DNA of 64,000 nt from Scortum barcoo (lineage: Eukaryota; Chordata; Actinopteri; Centrarchiformes; Terapontidae): the NCBI GenBank assembly GCA_023238725.1, contig CM041550.1, positions 24,947,586 to 25,011,585 on the forward strand, in the 5' to 3' direction. Position numbers and translations under genes: made by a program. Numbering within the stretch: position 1 is the first letter of the stretch; the number at the start of each line of letters is the position of its first letter. Below, in pieces: positions 24,184 to 37,403 of this stretch. The notes under the pieces were generated by a model. It was not told where the DNA came from. It worked only from the letters and a program-made list of their open reading frames with translations, and did not search any database.

Positions 24184-27100
24184 CACAGCTCATGTAGCTC
24201 AGAGGTTGAGCTGCACAGCTTTTCCTCCCACCAGCCACTCACAGTCCCATCAACAAGGCTCCTCAGAGAAGATAGCTCATCAGGCCTGCAGACCTGCTGT
24301 CGTCTCTCTGGTCACAATAACAGCCTTTGAACCAATGACACTTGTATCACAACCCTGTGACACACACGGGCTGTAAAATCCACCTCCAAATACCAAGCCT
24401 GACATTGCTCTTTCTGCTGCCCTGATAGCAACACCACAGCTCTCCTCACACCTTATTAACTGTAAGCAGCATCCTCCGAGGAATCCTCAGGGTCACAGAC
24501 AGGGTTATTTACCACACCTGTCACCTGGCTCAAAGGCTTTTGTTGTGGATGCGACATATTTGATCTGCCAGGTAACAATGGAGCAGCAACGTGCTTTTGC
24601 CGGGCAAGGCCATGTTTCATTAGATTGCCCAGTAACCCTTTAATAGTAGAAATACATGTGGAAGACACAATAATGTGAAACAAAAAATGGGAAAGTCAAT
24701 ACAGCACCACTGTAAACACTGCAAGGTGAGCCACACAATTATGTCCATGTATGTGCTGTTGATGCTGTCTCTGCCTGGAATATGTCACCGTAGCTTTTCA
24801 GATGGTTACTCTTACTCTTTTTTTGTGCCTAATTGGATCTGTGTTGCTGTATGTTGCTTTACATCCTTACATATCAAAGTTCTGATCACCTTCACTGCTG
24901 AAAATGTTGCTAATCAAAATTCATCCTGTTTGGACTTATCTTTGGAGCCGTGTGTTACTTCAGACTTTTCCATGATATGGTTAGAAAGTTGTGTCTGCCA
25001 CAGCACCTAACAACCTGCTGTGAGACAGGATAGGTAGATTATGTATTAATACAGCCATCTCTTTTTGCATGTGCCATGAAACAGTTAAGCAGTGATAAGA
25101 GTGAGACAAAAACATTGAAAAAACAGTGAAGTTTCCTCATATGTTAAACCAAAGACCTGAGAAGAACTGTAGTATAGTGATAATTCTATTGGTCACTGTA
25201 TGTAGTCATTAGATTTATTACTAATATAAAAATATGAATTAATGCAGCTTTTCTAATCTGTATTTCAGTAGGAACCCCTGGGCTTGGGGCTCAGTACCAC
25301 AGACAGTGTGGTTAAGTCGGAAAGTTCAGAGGAACGGACAAATGCAGTGCTGCATTTGATCTTTTTATGAGATCGGTTTGCACTGAATAACATCAGCTCT
25401 ATCCTTTAATGTTTTGAGTGCATTATATTAGTGTCAGATAATGATTAGTTCTGTGACAAATAATCCTATTTGGCCTGGGTGCTGTTGAAATGTGACATCC
25501 CATAATGCCCTTTGTTTGGAAAACACAGCTATAGCTTTTGGAATCACTCACTAAGGTCAGCTTGACCATCTGCTCCTCCATGTCCTAAATGTGTACATTT
25601 GCCAACTGAGCGAGGCTGACACTCTACCTCCTGGAGACATTCAGAAACTCCCTCCACTCCACCCTATCTACAGGCATTAGCCAGACATATTAACATCCTC
25701 ATGCAAACACGTCCCTCTGCCAAGGATGTTACCTTGGCCATTCTGCACAGGTTGTGGAGAATAATTATATATAATAGTGCAAAATATAAAACAGCTATTT
25801 ACGTTCACCTTTGCCGTTTATATTTACACTATTCTCTTCCTTTCTACACAGTTTTGGGCTAGTTAGCAGCAGTACCATTAGGGGTCACATTAACATTCAA
25901 ATGCTATGTTGAATCTGTGCTTATCTTGTTTCTATAGCGCCCGCATCAGCATTATCTACAACTCTGTACAAAGGCGATAATCTTGACAAAGATGAAAGAG
26001 GCAGTGATGAAGAGAAAATGACAGATATGCTCTGAGTCCTCTCTTTTCTTCCCTTTTCCTGATTGCTCTCAGCCGTAAGAGGAGAGGATCCGTCCCTCCT
26101 TCAAACTCCTATCACCCTCCACATCTCTGCCTGTCTCCTTGATACGTCCTCCTGGACTCTATCTTGTCCACTTCTATACAACCCTCAGACTTCAGCCGCT
26201 TTTATCTCCACTCTCCTCCCCTGACTCTATCTTTCCTGACTCCTCCAAGTTCAGGCCACAAATGATAAAAAAAAAAAACAAACAACCTTGATGTCCTCCT
26301 TCCACTCCTCAGTTTGACCATGCTCTTTGTAGTTCACTGAAAGCAAATCGACATAAAGTAAGATCAGACTGGAGCAAGGCCTTTGTGGTGTGACAACTTT
26401 AATTTTGACGGGTATCATTCCTGTAAAAACCCTTTAAATCCAAACAAGGAGGCTCTGCTGTGGGTAGTTAATAATGTAAATTCAGTGTGTAAGGATGATT
26501 TCTGCATTCACATCTAATACAGGAACAAAATATTTGTCTTTGAGTCAAAGCCTGAAAATGCAGAAATGCTAAAAATGATTATTTGCCTCAAGCATTCTGC
26601 TCTTAATCTTGAAATTCCCTTCATCAAATCTATCAACCATAACCCAGGATGAGATAAACATAAAACATGTAATTATTTATGCATTTTTTAAAAATGAAAG
26701 CACAGGTCCTTTGAAGATTTCAAGGACACTTGGGAGGGACACTGCTGCTAAGGTTCAACAACAACAACCTCTAAATTAAGACTCGATGAGGATGTAGTTC
26801 CCTTTTACAAGGAAACCAAAGAGCCTGCATCGGTGCTTAAACAGCGTACAGACCATACTACTTGACTATGAATATTAATCAAGATGAACTATGAATAATT
26901 TATTACAAGTTGGGTGTCATTTTTGCGTAAATCACAGTCAAACATATTTGTTCACCCAAACCATCCATTATAAACAACCAATCCATCAGTTTACAGATGA
27001 CTTCCTGTCCAACCTTGACCCACTGTACTTCTGTATACACATTTATAATCATTATCATTATCATTACTATTACTATTCCTCTCTAATAAGGAATTTTTGC

Positions 27101-29700
27101 AGGCATTTTGAAGGAGCTCACTATTTGTTTTAGTCCATATAAAGTAGTTTAGTCAGTCTAGCTAAACTGTTAGTTTAATGATGTGTTTTCAACCTGTCTG
27201 ACTGCTCATGCCCTTTGCCCTGTCAGCCCTGTCAGACTTGGTATGATGGATATGACAGCAATATCGATCTTCTCATCTTACCCTGCACCGCAAACAAATA
27301 AGCGCTTCTCCCAAAATGTTGAACTTTTGCTTTGACATATATGGCAGCAAGCAATGAAACAAAACAGAATTACTTGAAATGCCATTTGGTCCATAACATA
27401 AGCATGAAATATTCAACAGATAGTCATGATGAATACAACCAAAGCACTGCTCTATTCTGCCTGCTCAACGCCGAGGTTTTTAAGATCATCTTGAGTGCTG
27501 AATACTGAGAACAGCAAGAACCGCTGGCAACAGTTCCCTGGAAACATTATGTCTGCTCACTCTGCTGGACAGAAAGGCTCCAATTTTCTCTTTCTACTTT
27601 CCTACATTTTGGGATAGGTAGTTTAGAAGAGAGTTTAGAGATGTCTGGCAGAAGAATAAAACTTTTCAATGGACTAAAATCCATTAGGGTACATCCAGAT
27701 TGGATCTGTACTGGAATGGAGCCTGGTGTATGTGGCACATGGTAAGAAGTTTTAGCTGATTTTTAATGAAGGGAGAGGAACTTTCTGATTCCACCAAATA
27801 ACTCTCTGACTTTGGTGCAGTTTAAGTCAAACAGATGGTGGCCAGGAGAGTTTCTTCAATTCTATTTTTTAAAACTTTGTGTTGGGCAACAAAATATTTC
27901 ATACGTTATAAAGGATTTGCATTATTACCCATAATGATGTGAAATAATAATAAAGTGAATTACTAATCAGCAGATTGCAGATCTGATGGCAGTTTTGTTT
28001 TGACTGACTTGGATTCTTTGTTGATTCTTTGTTGTTCATGTAAGGGGAGAGGAGCACACCCCCCCAGGGGCACCAGTGCTGACTGTGTTTGTGCTGGGTG
28101 TGCTGTGCTCCCCAGCATCACCTGCTGCCTCCTGTCTGTGAAGAAGATGTTAGCCGCTGCATATCCAGAGTGTTGGTTGAGTGGTCCTTAAAAATGAATT
28201 TTACACGTCTCTAAGGAACACTTGGATGTGTAGGTCAGCAGCAGACTGAGGAAACAACGACAATACTGCTGAAAATGTGACTAATAGCCTGTGGTTCCAC
28301 TGCCACTTTTTCTGCCTTGATCTTAACAATACATTATCAATACTGTATGGTTTCTTTTTGATTCTTTACTAATTTCCTTGAAAGTTTCCTGGAAATTGAT
28401 GGCTTGCAGAACCCGTAAAGTCCTTAACTCAGTATACAGCAGGTCAGTTTTTCTCATTGGCTTCGGTACTGACATTCTCAAAATGACTCATTCAACCTCC
28501 ACAGCATCACTTTTGCATATCATAAAAGCAGTTTGTCATTCTTCTGATCAAACTGCAAATGCTTTGGCACATTGATGCAAATGATTATGTGGAATAGTCT
28601 GCTGTCTCCTACATCATCAACTTTTTATGTCATGTTGATGAAAATGTATTATACTGGTTCTCTGCTGAATAGCTTGACCCCCCCAAAAAATGTCTCCATT
28701 AGTTTGTTGCATCAATTCATCAATGCAGAAAGTCATTACATGAAAAATGGTTAAACCATAATCTGTCAAGCATCTTCATTCTTTTTTTTTTTTTTTTTTG
28801 TAAACATGTCTTGAATTGATGAATTGCTCTCAGGTAAATCTTGACTTTCACTTATGAAGGGAGGATCTCTGTTGTGTGGTGGATGAGAATCTGTGGTCCA
28901 ACCGACAGGAGTGTTGGGGTGTGTAGAGGACAGCACTGCCTACATCCTAAAGGACGTTTCCTGTTTACATTTCTATTTATTATTTTTTCCTCTATAAAAC
29001 AGTCTTTTCCTTTTCTGTATCACAATGACATGGTCTATCAACAAATTACAGTACAAACAATAAAGGAGTAAATGTGTGTGTCTTTTCCACATACAGTAAT
29101 ATATATCTATGTGCTGAAACTTAGAACAGAGAAGACACTGTTGTACACTGTGATACTGACACAAAGCTAAACATTGTGACTGCCCTGTTTGTGAACACTC
29201 ATGCAGGAACTGTCATTCTGATGGCTTAAATATGTACTTTTAGAGATAAACTGAAGATTTTGAGCAAGTTAATGGCTTTTGCAGGTAATCCATGATGTGG
29301 CTCGGCCTGTATGAATTGTCTTGAGAAATGCGTTTTCTGTTTTGCAAATGATGTTATGAATGATTCCAGAAATGTACCAAAGGCACTGAGAAAGAAAATG
29401 TATTAAAAAATGACAGACCTGTTCAGCACTACCAATATATGACAGCTAGTAGCCTCCTCGGATGTCAACAATGTGTTTATGTTGTGTTGAATCACCAGTT
29501 CTCAGGTAAGATATTCTCCTGAGGGCTACGATTTGGCCCTTATCTGACACAGCAGTGGCCTTTATGCTGCAGCTGACTGTCCATGCATTGGTGAAAATGA
29601 AATATATAATGTACGAGAAACCACCAGACTGAAAACTAACAAGGTAAAAAGATCAGTTTCCACCTTTGTGACTTTGTGGGTGACATCTACTACTGCTACT

Positions 29701-30514
29701 TTTCTTTTTTTTTTTTTTTTTTTTTTTTTAGGTATAGTAACTTAACATAAAACAAATAATCATAACATTTACAATAAAACAATAGAAACAGAGGGGAAAA
29801 GTAAAACTGCATTAAAACAGCAGGATGAGACAGGATAAAACAACCAGCAGGTAAACACACTTTAGGACAAATTGATGGTAAAGAGAGATCTTGAGATTTC
29901 ATTTCAAAACATCAAAAGATTTAGAGCCCCTACGATCTTCAAGTTCACCCTGTTTCAGAGTTTTGGGGTGTAATTAACAAAGGCTGCATCTCTTTACCTC
30001 TGAGTTCTGACCTCAGGAACAAACAAGAGGTTTGACTCAGAGGATCTGAGGGACCTAACAGGCACATATGTCTTAAACCAAAAAGGAAAACCAAGAAAAG
30101 AACTGTACAATTAGCTCTGTGACAGACAAGTAAGCAGTGTAAAGATGTGAAGATTGGAGAAATGTGGGCTCTCTGTCTGGTTTTCATCAGAACACTGCTG
30201 TACCAGCTGTAATTGGCCAATAGTTTTCTTAGATACAGCAGACAGAAGAACATTACAATAATCCAGCCTGCTGGAGATAAAGACACGTATTAGCTTTTCT
30301 CTGCCTGCCTGGGAGAGAACTGTTCTGACTCTGGCAATATTTCTCTAGTGGTAAAAGAGACACTTCAGACACATTTCTAATGTAATGTTTAGAATTTGGG
30401 TCAATAATAAAAGCAACGTTTTTCACCTGTTCTTTGGTGCTTAGTGTGAATAATTTTAGGTGGCCAGACAGTTTTTCTCTCTCAGCTTTTGCTCCAATAG
30501 TCCTAAACTCTCCG
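29701..30514 (-). mobile_element. L2-like LINE, RT C-terminal part and 3' end
   Basis: The minus strand reads AKAEREKLSGHLK, then AFIIDPNSKHYIRNVSEVS and LPLEKYCQSQNSSLPGR (compare DxxLxFxSHIxxVT and FHLxNIxxVRSFLS of L2-like LINEs). After a frameshift come VLMKTRQRAHISPIFTSLH (compare RAHITPVLxSLHWLP) and PLLITPQNSETG, close to the ORF end. The 29-bp T-run at 29701-29729 is an A-tail in this orientation. The copy is 5'-truncated with several frameshifts and stops. Its 5' edge near 30514 abuts an oppositely oriented LINE. Confidence 0.75.
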
Positions 30515-30831
30515 TCTGAACGACTACCACCCAGTAGCACTCTCCTCCACCATCATGAAGTGCTTTGAGCGGTTAGTCAAATTATTCATCACTTGCTCCC
30601 TCCTGAACTCACTGGACCCACTTCAGTTTGCCTACAGCAGGCCCAATTAGGTCAACTGAAGATACCATCTCCCTAACCCTCCACACTGCCCTCTCCCACC
30701 TGGACCAGAGGACCAGACACATGTGAGAATGCTGTTCATCGACAACAGTTCAGAATTCAGCACCACTGTACCCAATGGATGTCTCAAAATGTCTCATCTC
30801 AATTCTAACAAAACTGAGTGACTGAACCCTG
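30515..30831 (+). mobile_element. Rex1/CR1-like LINE fragment, RT fingers region
   Basis: The plus strand reads LNDYHPVALSSTIMKCFERLV, then LNSLDPLQFAY, then (after stops and a frameshift) VRMLFIDNSSEFSTTVP. This matches the RT order DYRPVALTS, MKxFERLV, LDPLQFAY, FIDFSSAFNT. FIDNSS replaces the usual FIDFSS, so the first catalytic aspartate block is present but mutated nearby. The fragment breaks off near 30831. Confidence 0.75.
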
Positions 30832-31430
30832 GTGATGGGCCCTGATTGTTTTACCAAGGAGACCACTCACTATAATGGCCCTTTCACTGGTAATAGGACT
30901 GCCTCTAAAAATTTCCAGATTGTTTTTGTCCAACATGTGAACTTTGAAACTGATATTACCACACTCATTCAGTCTTGTTTCTTTCAGTTAAGAAAAATTG
31001 CAAAAATCAAACCTATACTATAGTGCTTACTATAGTGTAGTATAGTAGTGATGCAAAAACATTGGTCCCACATCACTCCAGTTCTTTCCTCTCTTCATCA
31101 GCTTCCAGGAAAATACAGAATCAATAATAAGATTTTACTTTTATTTTACATCCAAGTCCTTGGATGGCCTGGGCCCTGCATATTTAGCAGAGTTGCTGAG
31201 CCCCTACTCCAGGCACCAGCTACTTCAATCATTTCATCAAGACCTTCTACTTGTCTCCTGTCCCAGAGGTGACCCTGTTTTTGCGGTTGTAGCTCCTCGA
31301 CTGCGGAACAGCCTTCCCCAGTCCATCAGATCTGCTGAATCTGTGTTTGATTTTAGTCAGCGGTTGAAAACCCATTACTATAGGATATATGATATCCTGT
31401 GTTGCCTTCAGTTCATTCTGACCATGTGAT
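30832..31430 (+). mobile_element. L2-like LINE fragment, RT C-terminal part
   Basis: The plus strand reads VNFETDITTLIQSCFFQLRK and IAKIKPIL. After a deletion it continues with WSHITPVLSSLHQLPGKYRI and NNKILLL, then in another frame GDPVFAVVAPRLRNSLPQSI and RSAESVFDFSQRLKTHYYR. These are the last blocks of the L2-like LINE ORF in the correct order. It lies between two same-strand Rex1/CR1-like pieces (30515-30831 and 31640-32270), which suggests it was inserted into that element. Confidence 0.78.
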
Positions 31431-31574
31431 GCTTGTCCAAGCATCATGCGTATGTATATTTGTATGGCTGTTGTGTAGTGTATTCAAAAATTGTGTATTT
31501 TTAATCTGTTTGTGAATTCACTTTGTAACTGACTGTTTTAAAAATAGCAATATTAATAAAATTATATAGATAAT

Positions 31575-31618
31575 TGTGTGTGTGTGTGTGTGTGTGCAAA
31601 TATATATATATATATATG
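31575..31618. repeat. (TG)n then (TA)n compound microsatellite
   Basis: (TG)11 at 31575-31596 is followed by CAAA and a TA run at 31601-31618, inside the retroposon cluster. Confidence 0.95.
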
Positions 31619-31639
31619 TATATATAGATAGATCGATAG

Positions 31640-32270
31640 ATTTCTGTATTACCACCTGGTATGGTCGTTGCACTGCCCTCAATCATAAGACTCTAAAAAG
31701 GGTGGTGTAAACTCAGAGTGGATGAAACAGCAGATAAACACCAGCCGAACTACCAAAAAACAAGAAAACAAGAGTTTACACAAAAGATAACTAAACAGAA
31801 GAGGAGTGATGAAGAAAGGGGAGGGGCTCTGGAGGTGATCTGGTGCGCACGGTAGTTGGAGGAGCAGGGAGCTGAACCATATGCCTGGAACCTAGAAGCT
31901 TTCTGATTTTCAAAATAAGACCATTTTAAGTCTTAAGTAGCAGGATAAAGACTCTATCTCTTAATTATTAACACTATTATTATATCTCTGTGTTACCACT
32001 GCACATCTTTCTTAACAGTATTATATTTCTGTTTATATTATATCTCTATTTATGTTCTATCATTTATATTTTTATATTTTATATTAGAGTTATATTTTAT
32101 TTTATATGTTATATTCTATACCTACATCTTGAACTTTTAGTCATTTTTACTTACTTCATAGTTTTGAGCATTGTTAGTCTGTGACTTAAGAATGTCATTG
32201 CCACAAACTGCTCCATGTAATTGTTGTTCTCATAACAAATACAATCTTCAATCCAAATCTTGAAACTTGA
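31640..32270 (+). mobile_element. Rex1/CR1-like LINE fragment, RT end and 3' tail
   Basis: The plus strand reads FCITTWYGRCTALNHKTLKR and VV at 31641-31706, the SITTWYGNCTA-RKALQRVV block near the C-terminus of Rex1/CR1-like LINEs. The ORF then stops. A T-rich 3' UTR-like stretch (31980-32190) ends in ATTGCCACAAACTG and CAATCTTCAATCCAAATC, a diverged short-repeat tail. It may be the downstream half of the element whose RT start lies at 30515-30831. Confidence 0.6.
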
Positions 32271-32460
32271 TCTCAGTTTTGTCCTGAGTTATCCACAGAC
32301 TTACAGAGATACATGCAATGATAGACGTGTAGTCATCAGAGCTTACTGAGATATGCAGCTGGGCGGTAACACGTACGCGCTGAAAGGAATTTAACCGAAG
32401 ACAGAGCCCATGTCAGGTCTGTCTTATCAGAGGAGTGCTCATCCATGGCCATGGAGAATT

Positions 32461-32530
32461 GTTAACCAGTTAAGTAAGACCTGAACCATTTAAGAACTGT
32501 GCCGGAGAAACTGACCCAGCATTGGAGTCT
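32461..32530 (-). mobile_element. L2-like LINE fragment, RT
   Basis: The minus strand reads LDRLQCWVSFSGTVLKWFRSY then LTG (compare LxxxVGLSGTALxWFRSYLTDR of L2-like reverse transcriptases). Only about 25 residues remain. It is bounded at 32530 by another retroposon tail. Confidence 0.65.
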
Positions 32531-32960
32531 GTCCAGCAGATTCAGATTCAGATTCATAGATTCAGATTTCCTTTTATTAGTCCCACAGCATCGGGGAAAT
32601 TTACAGCGCAACAGCAGAGAAAACACACAGTAGAAAATAAACAGTAAGAAATGCAAGACATCGAATAAAATAAGAAATAATAATAAAATATAGAATACAA
32701 AAAATACAAATAAAAAATAATACAAATAAAAAATAAAATAATCCAAGATAAATAATTATAACTATAACTGTTAGTATACCTGTACATAGTACAGAGGGAG
32801 TGTGCCTGAGAATATACATATAAGAATATATAGTATCTCAGGTATAAATGAGTATAAATGAGTGCAAAACAGTAAAACAGTGAAATGAACAGTGAACAGA
32901 AGTGTAGTTGTTATTGCACAGAGTCCAGTTATAAGTCAGTTATTTGTTGTTTATTTAACA
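32531..32960 (-). mobile_element. Retroposon 3' end with tandem tail
   Basis: On the minus strand an AT-rich 3' UTR-like stretch ends with AAATTTCCCCGATGCTGTGG, GACTAATAAAAGG and a tandem of about five AGATTC/GAATCT units at 32540-32571. The same 3' end (GGGAAATTTA with CTTTATTAGTCCC on the plus strand) occurs at 52320-52350, in the tail of the SINE there, which suggests a shared mobilising LINE. The 5' limit near 32960 is approximate. Confidence 0.6.
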
Positions 32961-35900
32961 GTGAGATTTTAACAGGTTTTCTAAAATCTCACTCAGAAAA
33001 GGCAGGTTGGAGATTGGTCTGTAGTTAAAGATGACAGAACAATGTTTGCTGTGTTTTTAAGCAGCAGTTAAAGTAAAGCAGTTATAAAAGTGAGTGATTA
33101 ATTATTGCTAAATCTTCCTGTGCAAAACAGTTAAAAAAAAATGTTTAATGTAGTAGAGCTACTATATTATGAAAATATATTTTTTATTGTTCAATCCACT
33201 GGCCTATTGGCTAGTGATGAAATATGTGATGAAAAGCCTTTATTTTACTCATTGTCACCCATGTTACATGAAAATATTATTCATATTACATTAAACAAGT
33301 CTGCCATCTTTAGCTTGATGTATGTCTCAATATCACAGCAGCCAACATGTACAAAGTGTTGGCCTCCACCCTGTGATTGGCACTCACTCAAGTGAGCCAA
33401 TGTCTGATTTCTTTTTTTTTTTTTTTGAAGATAAAAATATATTGCTTTCTTCTATGAAGCACAGTAACCAGCAATCACTGCAGTGTATGTGTCATTAACC
33501 CTCAAATGAATCAGGACATTGGCTGTGTGGAATGAAAGTGGCAGCAATTTAAGTTCCAAAAGGAAATGCCCTGTCAAATCGATCAGCCCGCTGTGACACG
33601 TCAGTATTTAACCTTCCTGCGCTCTCTTAGGATGGTGCCTGCACATCAGTTTGCACACTGTGCTGGACATTAATGCCTCCCCCACATGAGACCTTTCACC
33701 TCCACTGCTGTAAAAAAAAAGATCAGCTTATAAAAACATACAGTGTGAAAACACTCAGTGGGTGTCTTCACAGTCACTGAGCCATGTGTGCATCTCGTAG
33801 CTTATAGACCCAACTCAATTGCAATGACAGTCAAGAAGGACAAGAAATATCCAAAGATGCAGAGACAGTGACACCTGTTGGGCAAATGAAGAACTTCATT
33901 CATCAAGTACTTTTAAAACAGAAATGCAATTAAAATGTAGAAAAATATGACACTCACCTACAGAGAGACGATTTTAAAGGACATTTTAACCTGGCACTAT
34001 TCAAAAAGTCTGTGAAGACATTTTCCCATGGCCAAACATTGTAAATATATTTCTGCACAAAAGAATTCATTTCCAACCACTTACAAGATCACATTGTAGT
34101 TTTATGGTGTATCAATCCAACAGCTGTTGCTCTTAAGTACTGCAACACTTTGCAATATATTTCCCTTCTTTTCTCCTCATTGTGTATGTTCCAGGTCTGG
34201 GCTTTTGTTAGCCTGTCTGCCACCCACTGTCTCAGAGGGACAACTTCATTTGAAATTCTACATGTACAACAAGGACATGGAGTCTCATAAACAACAAGTT
34301 TGCAGTAGTTGTGAAAAGTTTTGTCTGCAGTGCACTGAATTGGCAATGCTTTGTAAAAGTATTTGACAGTGAATTATTTGGAGCTTGCATACGTTGATAA
34401 AGGTAAAGATAAAGGTTTTTTTTTCTCTCAACAATTCCTCCAGTAGCACACAAAGCCAAAACACACTAACTGTGTAAATTGAGATTCTGCCATTCTGCCA
34501 TTTGCTCTGCCATATTAAAATCATTCTACTATATATGTAACAATAATAAAAGTATAGTAATAATAATAATAATAAAATCAAGTTTGCATAATGAAATGTA
34601 GCTATACACTGCCATGCTTCCTCCAGCTCTCTGTGCTCTAACCACAGCTCCACGGTGCCGCCCTCTGCTGTGATTAGCACCATGTCCTGTCTGATAAACT
34701 GAAATATTGTGCTGTGTTTACTTTATCTTTTTTGCTTCTTCACCCACCGTTCTGTTGGCCCCACCACCTCCAAACCACTCCAGATACGAAGGTCAGCTTT
34801 TAACGCTGAGCTCATTTTCAAGGCTAGTAATTCTGAAGTGACATTTTCCACCAATGTGATATTTGTGCTCTGTGTCACAGCCCTTTTTTCCACCCTGTAC
34901 TGACATTAGATACTAATAAAATCCTGAAGTCCAGAGGTGGTTATGTTTCTGCGAGACAGTGTTACTTTTTTTTTCTCAGTATTTTTGCCAGTCCTGTGCA
35001 TACTTGGAAGTGTGAGTGCTCTTTTGTGTCTTTTATGTTGAACATTTTAATGTGTTCAGTTGTGCTTGTAACTTAACAAGCACTTGTTAAGGTTTTATTT
35101 CTCTTTGGAGGAGCTTTTTTTTTATCTGAATGTAAATAGTGTGATTATTTCAGGTCAACGAGAGTTTGCAAGTATGCTTTTAATCATTTGTATTAACTGT
35201 GCTTTTATTGTGACACGTCTGTATTTCATGCAAATTGCTTTAATTTAAAAGGCAATTTTCTTTTAGAGGGAAAAAAAGAACTTTTGGCATTTAAATGCAG
35301 TTTAAGCAAAACACTGGTAATGAAAAGAAAAGGAACTTGATCCCAGTGTCATATTTCTGTTTAACACAGCCATGACTGGAGGGGGCAAAGTTCCACACCA
35401 GGAGAAGCTCCAGTCTGTGGCTAACATGTTGGCAAACAGAGAAAAATAGAAAAAAATGTCTCCTGTGCTACTCAGTGCTCCACTGTGTTCATCAGCTCGA
35501 AACAGCTTTAACTTTGACTGTCTGCCATTTGGTGCTGGGCAGGTCGTGAACAGTGAGCGACACTAACTCATCTCCTGAGATGTTGTGCCTCTTCAGAGAC
35601 TCTTGAGAAACACTCGCTCCATCAGTCTCACCTCTCTTAGCTCCAGCTCTGGCAGAAATGAGGCAGCTGGGGTCCGGATCCCCCAGAGGACTCCAACAGT
35701 AAGAGCTCTTCAGCAAGTCTTTCCATCATCGCCCTTGCTGTCTCATGTGCAGACAGCTGTGGTGGCAGCTCGTTCTCTCAAAATGCTCAGCATACCTCAC
35801 TCCTCAGCGATGCAAGAGGGCACTCCTGCTTATTGGACAGAAGTTCGGGGATGCAGAGGTAATGTGAGAGAGTTTGGCCTTCCCCATGAAGTTACAGTCC

Positions 35901-36566
35901 AGACCACCCAGGGGGAGGACGTGCTCGTCTAAGGGGAGGCTTTCAGTCGGACTGCTAAATGTTTTTCAGTGCTGCTAAATAGCAAGAGAGAGGTGACAGC
36001 ACAGTTTCAGTTTTAAAAAATGAATCAGTGAAGGCTTCGAGAATCAAACTTCAACACAATTTACGATTTACATATGGGCTTTTCCACTTAACATGCACTG
36101 CATTTCAGCTTTCCTTAACCCTTTATGACTTCCTGTCTTCATGCCACATTTCAGGGTATTTATTCCTGAGCTCATAAATTTGTGTATGTACCCGTTTAGT
36201 TTATTTCACCGCGAGTTATTTCTCCAGAACCGTCCCACAAGCTGGTGCACATCTCAGTGGTAGATTGCACATCAATTTCCAACAGCACAGCCGGAAACTC
36301 TTCGGGATTAGATGAGTAGTTTTCACCACAGTGCTCATCATAGCACCCATGGCAGCTCTCAGCGTGCTTCATGTTCCCAAACAGTGATAATGACCCCTGG
36401 CTTTCCCGATGGGAACAGAAAATATCATAAAATATACTTAAATTCATGAATAAAATGGTGTCTAGTCAAGGAGGGATATAAAATAGTATCTAAAAGTATC
36501 TAAAATCCTTGCTATATGGTGCTGATAGCTGAGAAAACGTGAACAATTAAATCAAGACAAAACACA

Positions 36567-36597
<31 letters not shown>

Positions 36598-36660
36598 ATA
36601 TAGCCCTAATGAAGATTAAAAAGAAGTAAGGAACAGGACTCAAGCACTTAGAAACAAATT
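32961..36660. other. Intergenic DNA between retroposon cluster and actr3
   Basis: No gene is supported. The stretch 35480-35930 is more GC-balanced and open in two overlapping frames (plus 115 codons, minus 74 codons). No known domain is seen and the frames are broken. It may be a decayed gene or an uncatalogued repeat. Confidence 0.5.
36567..36595. repeat. (AC)n microsatellite
   Basis: About 29 bp of AC repeat. It lies roughly 75 bp past the distal actr3 poly(A) signal and reads as a GU tract in the actr3 orientation, so it could contribute to the downstream GU-rich element. Confidence 0.9.
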
Positions 36661-36666
36661 TGAGCC

Positions 36667-36672
36667 TTTATT
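36667..36672 (-). terminator. actr3: Candidate distal poly(A) signal of actr3
   Basis: AATAAA on the minus strand, about 1.0 kb past the actr3 stop codon. A second AATAAA, at 37218-37223, would give a 3' UTR of about 0.5 kb. The sequence alone cannot say which is used. Confidence 0.55.
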
Positions 36673-37403
36673 GGAATGTTGCAAGGCATTAAATACACAA
36701 ATCCCATTCTTTTAATAATTTGGTATTTAATAATAAAAAAAAACTTCTAGTCTAACAATACTGGTCTGACAGTTGTTCTTATTCAGTTTTATCTTTACAA
36801 CCTCAGTAAGTCCTCTCTCTTTTCTTTCACTGCAACAGAGGTGGAATCCTGACACTGTTTGAGGTCAAAGTAGATGTGAATTAAATGTACTGTATGAAGA
36901 ATTACAGGGTAGATGATACGTTGGGAATAACAGAACACTTATTCAAGCTCAAGAAAATACTGCGTATCAAAGCTGAATTGTGGGTTAAAACAGTCTCTTG
37001 TTCATACTGGATATCCATTCTTTTTTTTTTTTTACCCCTGATTTCCCAAGTTTTACATATAAAAAACTTTTGTATGAAATATAAACAAGCTCTTACCGTG
37101 ATACACAGACAAGTGCATTTGAAGGTGAAAAAAAAATGCAGAAAATAAAAGGAGACAATAATATGTTCTTAACTTGTCAATGATCTCAAGAGTCCTCTGA
37201 TCTTGCCTGGACTTGTGTTTTATTAACATAAATAATATGTTCTGGTGTCAGGAAATTACAACTATGTTTTTGTCATCCTCGGCCTCCATCAACACCATCT
37301 TTATAATCATCATCATAATCTTTATCATCACTCACTGCATGTTGCTCAACAGATCCAGAATCTTATTAAAATTGTTTTGGCTTACAAACCATTTCCCTCA
37401 TTT

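Larger units (their letters stand above)
17578..29700. other. AT-rich intergenic DNA with simple repeats
   Basis: No gene is supported over about 12 kb. Frames are short and unconserved in appearance. Simple repeats include (AT)n near 19.06 kb, a G-run near 22.28 kb, T-runs near 23.79 and 28.78 kb and (AAT)n near 24.15 kb. Long-range regulatory elements cannot be excluded by eye. Confidence 0.55.

Noticed and set aside
35480..35932. Overlapping frames of 74 and 115 codons in a GC-balanced patch
   Set aside because: No family resemblance, interrupted by stops, and no splice structure that would join it to neighbours.
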